From Rosa chinensis (taxonomy: Eukaryota > Streptophyta > Magnoliopsida > Rosales > Rosaceae): 64,000 nucleotides of DNA. Positions 59,003 through 64,000 of this stretch are shown in pieces. Every line of letters begins with the position of its first letter. Position 1 is the stretch's first letter. A program made the translations under genes and the position numbers. The notes beneath the pieces were generated by a model. It had not been told where the DNA came from, did not search any database, and saw only the letters and a list, made by a program, of their open reading frames with translations. The stretch is from the NCBI RefSeq assembly GCF_002994745.2, contig NC_037092.1, positions 12,701,501-12,765,500 on the forward strand. The letters run 5' to 3'.

Positions 59003-59385
59003 TTGGTGCCATCTGTGGGAAGACGATACATTGGCTTCGTCACTTACCATGCGTTAAGTGAGCTTAACAGGACTCAAAGAAATTTTTTCTCTTTGAGTTA
59101 TCTAATTTGTCTCTCACTAAGCACTCATTTTCTTTAATCATCACTCAAACTTGGATGATCATTAGCTCCCAGTCGAAGCTTCAACTTCGATCAAAGTTCT
59201 TAGCGGCAACTGTTGCCCAACTTTTGATCAAAATTCTTAGCGGCAACTTGTGCCAAAACTTGTCTACATATCAGTGCCAACATTATCCCATCCTTGGCGA
59301 TAAACAAAAAAAAAAATTAAATAAATTTCAGCTTCACTGCCAGCAATGATAGCAGCACGCTAGCGAGGCCAGCGGCCAGGCAAGT
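59003..59385 (+). mobile_element. Internal start of the gypsy-type element
   Basis: Begins with the primer site (59004-59021). Contains a TCTTAGCGGCAACT(G/T)(T/G)TGCC pair. No gag was recognised before a solo LTR cuts it at 59386. Confidence 0.5.
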
Positions 59386-62203
59386 TGACAGGACCCGCCC
59401 CGGATTTCACCTTGAAATCCGAAGTGGCCCTGCGGGGCTCACCTTAGAAGAAATTCTACCAAAAATTTGGCGGAACTTCCCCTAAAATGGGCTACCCAAA
59501 ACCTGTAGAAAGCATTTACACTTCTAAATCAAATCATCCTTATACTTCTGGAGTCACCCTGCTCCCCAACTCAACATCAATCTCCAATTCACAAAACACA
59601 AACCTCAACTTGAAAAACATAAATCCCATAGGTAATCAGAGCAATTCTAATAAAAAGGTAAATAAGGACAACCTAACTCAAAGGCAAACGCGGAAGCCAT
59701 GCTGTTGATTATGCCTCAACTCCGTGTACGCCTGACCTCACTAATTCGCCTGCAAACTGGGCATTTGAAACCGAAGGGCCCAGGGGAAAGTATTGAAAAC
59801 ACGTTAGTGTGAGTGGACAAAAATAAGCAATTTTAAACAAAAGAGATTTTATACTTTCCCACATTTAATTTATTAAAAAAAAATCTCCCGATGCATGCAC
59901 TGATTTAGGAAAACGAAACAAAAGGAGTTCCGCTCAAGAAAACCGACTAGCCCCGCTAGTCCCAAACAACTGAAAGGAAGGATGGAAACTCCGATACTCA
60001 ACAGAATAAGACAAGCCCCGCTGGTTAAACGGAAATCAGACTAGGCCCCGCTAGTCAAGTAATGATAGGCTATGGGAAAAAAATATCACCATACGGGTAA
60101 TGGAGCCTCCCAGGCTCTACCTACCCTCGACTGCCACTCACACATAGATTGTGCGAGGAGGAGAACTAATAACCTCGACTTCCACTCACACATAGATTGT
60201 GTGAGGAGGAGAATATTACCTCGACTGCCACCCACGTGAGGAGGAGAATACGTCACCTCTACTGCCACTCACCAACACAAAGTAAGTGAGGAGGAGAATA
60301 AGCTACCTCAGCTGCCACTCACCAACACAAAGTTGGTGAGGAGGAGACCTAATCACATGACCTGCGTATGGTGAGGAGAAACCATCGAAAACCAGTAAAT
60401 CCGTAAATCCATAAGGCTTCTCCAAAATCTCTCAAGATAAAATCCATGTATTCAACGACGTGACCCCGCACGCCAAAATAGTCTTGAAATCATAAACAAA
60501 TGGGCGAGAATTAATAAATCATTATAATTTCTTTAGGAAATCTCATTTCCGATAATATTCCAGAAAATCTCGAAATCATCATTAAGGCATTCCCAATGCC
60601 AAAACCCAAAAGTCGATAAATATATATAAGAAGTAAAACGATAACTCAACGGCGTGTCCCACACGCCAAAATTATTCTCGAGTCAATAATAATTCAGCAA
60701 GGAAGTTCAATAAGGAACTAATATTCCATCGAAATCCCATTTCAACAATCTTTTCAAAAATCTCATTAATAAAATAAATAGGAGAGAAATAAACATTTCA
60801 ATGACGTGACCCCGCACGCCATAAAATCTTCAAATAATCATATAACCAAATCCATTTCTGAAAATAACCATATGCTCGAAAAAGTAAATTGATAAATAAT
60901 TAGAGCATATTCAAATAAACAAATGCATGCATCATTTGCTTAAAAACAAAAGTCCACTCACAGTACTATTCCGGTGATCACGCATATGAGTTCCTTCGTC
61001 GAGCAATCGCTCGGTACGTCACCCTGTACATAATATATTCTGTGAATAATTATTCCACAAATTAATACAATTCCTCAAATCCATTCCTTATAATAACATC
61101 TCCACTTCTCCTCGGATGCAACCCAAAAGATACTACTAATACCAATTCGTTAATTTAAAGGTTCCAAGGCAGAACCGAGAGATATCCGACGGCCGGATTC
61201 TCGTAATTCGATAATCGAAACCCTAAACTTCAAAAATTCATAATTAATTCCAAGCTTCTCCAAAATTCACCAAATTTCATATACAAGCTCTACAATATTT
61301 ATAGGATTTAATGACCTAAAAACTGGAATTAAAACACAGCCCAACACGCCTCCACGCGCCGCCAACAGTGGCAGCGCGTGGGCCCCCCGCGCCTGCGGCC
61401 ACTACCTCCGATGGCCACCATATTTTGACAGCAGCACCTACTCAACACACTGATCGATTTTCTCTACTACAACACAACCCAATTTTACCTTTAAACAGTC
61501 GAAACTGGCCGGTGAAATTTTTTCCAGAAAATCCCAAGAACCCTAGGATTTGAAATCTTCGATTCGACCTCCACACTGAAAATCTTCACTCGAGGATAGG
61601 GGCGAAATGATCCTTGGCAAAAACCGATCCTTCGACGCCAGTTTGGTGGCCGGAGATGGCCGGAATCGCCGGAAATCGACGAAAATCTCAAACTGCTGCA
61701 GTAAACTTCTCGGCCTTGGTTCGCCGTTTTCCGGCCAAAACTCGACGATTCATCACCGCAGGCGCGTCCAGGAGGAGGAGACGAGTCTACTGACACCAAG
61801 CTTGCACCACTAGGTGGCCGGAAAAGAAGAGAAGGCCGGAGCTGCAGATCACCGAAGGAGAGAGGAAAACGCAGGGAGGAGGAGAGAGAGAGAGAGGAAA
61901 AGAAAGTTACCGGCCCCCAACAGTAAAAGTTCAAATTTATACTTTCTACCAATGAACAGTAACTTTACTATTTCGCTTGTAACTTTCACATACGAACTCC
62001 GATTTTTACGTACCACATATGCACGCGCTCGGTTTAACGTTCTCTACAACTTTCATGAAGAACATTTTCTCAAATTTTGACCCGAACAAAAAGTCAACTT
62101 TTAGGGCCACTAAAAGTATCGAAACAAAGTAAAAAGTGAAAGTAATTGTCGTTTACCGTCCAAATGACTAGTAAACTGGTAAATTGAGGTACGGGATGTT
62201 ACA
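59386..62203 (-). mobile_element. 2.8-kb solo LTR, nested
   Basis: Plus strand TGACAGGACCCGCCC to TACGGGATGTTACA, flanked by CAAGT at 59381-59385 and 62204-62208. Read on the minus strand it begins TGTAACATCCCGTACC, a common start of plant gypsy LTRs, hence the orientation. No coding domain or internal LTR pair was found. It sits inside the element that starts at 58515. Confidence 0.85.
60105..60385. repeat. Degenerate tandem repeats in solo LTR
   Basis: About five units of 45-60 bp: ACCTCGACTGCCACTCAC, a variable middle, then GTGAGGAGGAGAA. ACGTGACCCCGCACGCC recurs further on (about 60459, 60801). Confidence 0.85.
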
Positions 62204-62208
62204 CAAGT

Positions 62209-62520
62209 GCTAGCGACAGCCAACTGCCATCTCCCGCTAGCGACCCCTACCACTAGGCAAGGCACCGCTAAGCACCTCCGCTGGCAAGTCTCCGCTGAGA
62301 AACTCCTCCGCTAGGCACCCTCTGCTGGCAAGGCTCCGCTGGCAAGTCTCCGCTGAGCAACTCCTCCGTTGGCAAGGCTCCACTGAACAACACCTCCGCT
62401 AAGGAGCCACTGCTAGCCAAAGCTCCACTAAGAGCCTCCTCCAACCGCTAGGCAGAGCTCCGCCAAGAGCATCCGCCAATCGACTCTACCAAGGTTTGAC
62501 TCCGCTAAGAGCCTCAGTCA
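62209..62520. repeat. Short CCGCT(A/G)GC-rich minisatellite
   Basis: Multiple units like CTCCGCTGGCAAGGCTCCGC and CTCCGCTGAGCAACTCC, about 20-40 bp. This is the continuation of the element cut by the solo LTR. It shares the CCGCTAGC-type core with the arrays at 45.4 and 47.5 kb. Confidence 0.7.
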
Positions 62521-62985
62521 TCCATAATCTGGGCACCAATACATATACTCTGGACACCCATGTAAGAAGGCTCTAGACCTAGCTGCAACTAGCTTTCAAC
62601 TCTTTCAGACACTCGACTGTGTGCTGATGGCAAAGCAACACTTCCAAAATACTTGGCTAACGAGATAAGCTTTCAAATTCTTGCTCTCCGTTGTGCAAAC
62701 CCAAAGCACGCAGGTATTGATATACATGCCTAATATAATTTCCTAAAGCATGTTCACAACTGCCATAGCTGCTAGCTTACCTGCTACATGTCATGTTTGC
62801 CTTCTTTCATGACCTGCTATTCTTCAAGTATTATGCCACAAACCGAGCATCATCGCTACAAACCTCTATTGCTGCATACACGATCCTCTGGTGTTTCATC
62901 TCAAATTGAAAAACTATGCAGCTAATCGTTGGGTAGAGATTGCACACCAACTGTTCGATGTTTTGCCTCAGAGAGACTGGCCCTT
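62521..62985. other. Unassigned
   Basis: Probably the junction between the gypsy-type element and a copia fragment. No gene seen. Confidence 0.3.
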
Positions 62986-62989
62986 TTTT

Positions 62990-63221
62990 TGCACACATTT
63001 ATGGTTCTTTAGGAGATCAGTGGAATCAGGTGTGTGTTTTCTTCAATTATTTGGGACAGCAAAAATTTGGCAGTTCCTCGCCTTTTTATTACTTGTGATG
63101 ATCCAATCATCGTAGTCACATAGGAATTATAGCCTATTAATTCAATGAATAATTGCCTATTCCTTAATATGGTGTGGGTAGTCCCACTATCAACTATGCA
63201 CTCAAGTTCTCCTCGATTCAT
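62990..63221 (-). pseudogene. Copia protease fragment
   Basis: Minus-strand ECIVDSGTTHTILRNRQLF is the copia-type retropepsin motif (VDSGxTHT). About 70 codons remain, and the reading degenerates on both sides. No LTR was linked. Confidence 0.65.
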
Positions 63222-63888
63222 TCCTACAAGTAGATGGGATGTATTATTAAATAATTCGAAAAATATATCTCATATTCTTTAGAGTATTTTGATTTAGGTA
63301 GAATGATAATCTTTTCATTCTAATATTTTTTCTTAATTTTTCTAGATGTATTGCTTTACATCTTTATAGTGCTACTTCAAACCATGTATATATGTGTAGT
63401 AAATAAAATTGAATAAATTCAATGCTTCAGAAGAAAATCCGAAAGTTATTAATAAGCCAATGATAATCAAATCAAGGTCTTGTTTAGAAATCTAATTCAA
63501 CAAACCATTATTAAAATAAACTTTAAGACCAAGCAATAGTCTATTTAAAAAAAGAGGCATTATGTCTTCACAACTATCTTTGGAAAATAAATAAAGCAGA
63601 TCAGTCAAAATTTAGAGCATCCATTGACTGAGCAAGTTCCTTGTTGCCATTGAAGTCTGCAATTGTAAGTCTGGGTCATGGCCTTCTTCTTCCTTATAGT
63701 GAGCCCTTTTATAAATAGTCTAATTATAAATACATACTTACCGTGATAAAGCATTTTCACATAGCATCGAAAAAAATGTGACCATTACGAATCTTGGTCT
63801 TGAAATCTAATTCATATTCTTGAAAAATAATTCACGTGAATGTCTTTATGACTGCGTAATTTATATATCTTCTCTATTGTTTATGTAA
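63222..63888. other. AT-rich, no gene seen
   Basis: May hold the rest of the copia fragment and the leader of the next frame. TTATAAATAG at about 63709 could be a TATA box. Confidence 0.35.
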
Positions 63889-64000
63889 ATGGCTAATCCA
63901 ACTCGACCTGAATTTGACATTTTGGACTCATAAGGACTTGAGTACCATCGTTGGGTTTCTGATGTGGAAACCGCCTTTGTGGCAAAAGACTGCACTGCCA
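63889..64000 (+). pseudogene. Start of a copia gag, runs off the window
   Basis: MANPTRPEFDILDS, an in-frame TAA at 63931-63933, then GLEYHRWVSDVETAFVAKDC, the usual gag start of plant copia elements (L-x-W motif region). Opposite strand to the protease fragment at 62990. The stop suggests decay, but only 37 codons are visible. Confidence 0.6.

Overview
The window is plant nuclear DNA from a eudicot. The evidence is spliced genes with GT-AG introns, a CT-rich 5' leader, a patellin gene, a berberine-bridge-enzyme-like gene, and a dense nest of plant transposable elements. The style of several repeats made me think of Rosaceae, but nothing here proves that. No bacterial, organellar, rRNA or CRISPR signal was seen.

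Host genes. An intact four-exon patellin gene (SEC14 plus GOLD domains) lies at 285-2269. A BBE-like FAD oxidase gene starts at 8338 and is cut near its 3' end by a 5308-bp Ty1/copia element (9772-15079). The two 617-bp LTRs look identical, a TCTTC target-site duplication flanks the element, and its 1340-aa gag-pol frame is intact. The lost BBE C-terminus resumes in frame at 15080-15264. A decayed copy of patellin exons 3-4 (19720-20207) belongs to a segmental duplication. The duplication carries several kb of patellin 3' flank; pieces of that flank occur in at least five places (A 3121-4320, B 4893-6570, C 19630-21973, D 43227-43600, E 57162-58514).

Nested elements. Copy C carries a 210-bp MITE with a 9-bp target duplication. 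It is then split by a 14.3-kb Ty3/gypsy element (21974-36278, minus strand, TSD GGTTG). This element has two RNase H domains (Tat-like) and an antisense multi-exon plant-mobile-domain gene beside its 3' LTR. A truncated relative in the opposite orientation (36325-37640) follows. A DUF4283/CCHC relic (minus strand) is interrupted by a PIF/Harbinger element (38197-42794, TSD TAA). The Harbinger element keeps an intact Myb/SANT-type ORF1, but its transposase gene has lost the catalytic core. Its ORF1 intron holds a nearly perfect 139-bp tandem array.

Right part. At 44.4-48.4 kb there is a roughly 2-kb tandem duplication rich in CCGCTAGCGG minisatellites; it leads into a 'putative gypsy-type transposon' (Transposase_28-like) gene. 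An oppositely oriented relative abuts that gene. A decayed second copia element (52.6-57.2 kb) follows. Then come copy E with an inserted TIR-like element containing a tRNA-like segment, an LTR element (58515 onward) interrupted by a 2.8-kb solo LTR (59386-62203, TSD CAAGT), and copia fragments to the right edge.

Across the decayed elements most in-frame stops sit where CAG, CAA, CGA or TGG would be expected. This fits deamination of methylated cytosines in silenced transposons. Only patellin, the truncated BBE frame, the young copia polyprotein and Harbinger ORF1 look like open, potentially expressed coding sequences.
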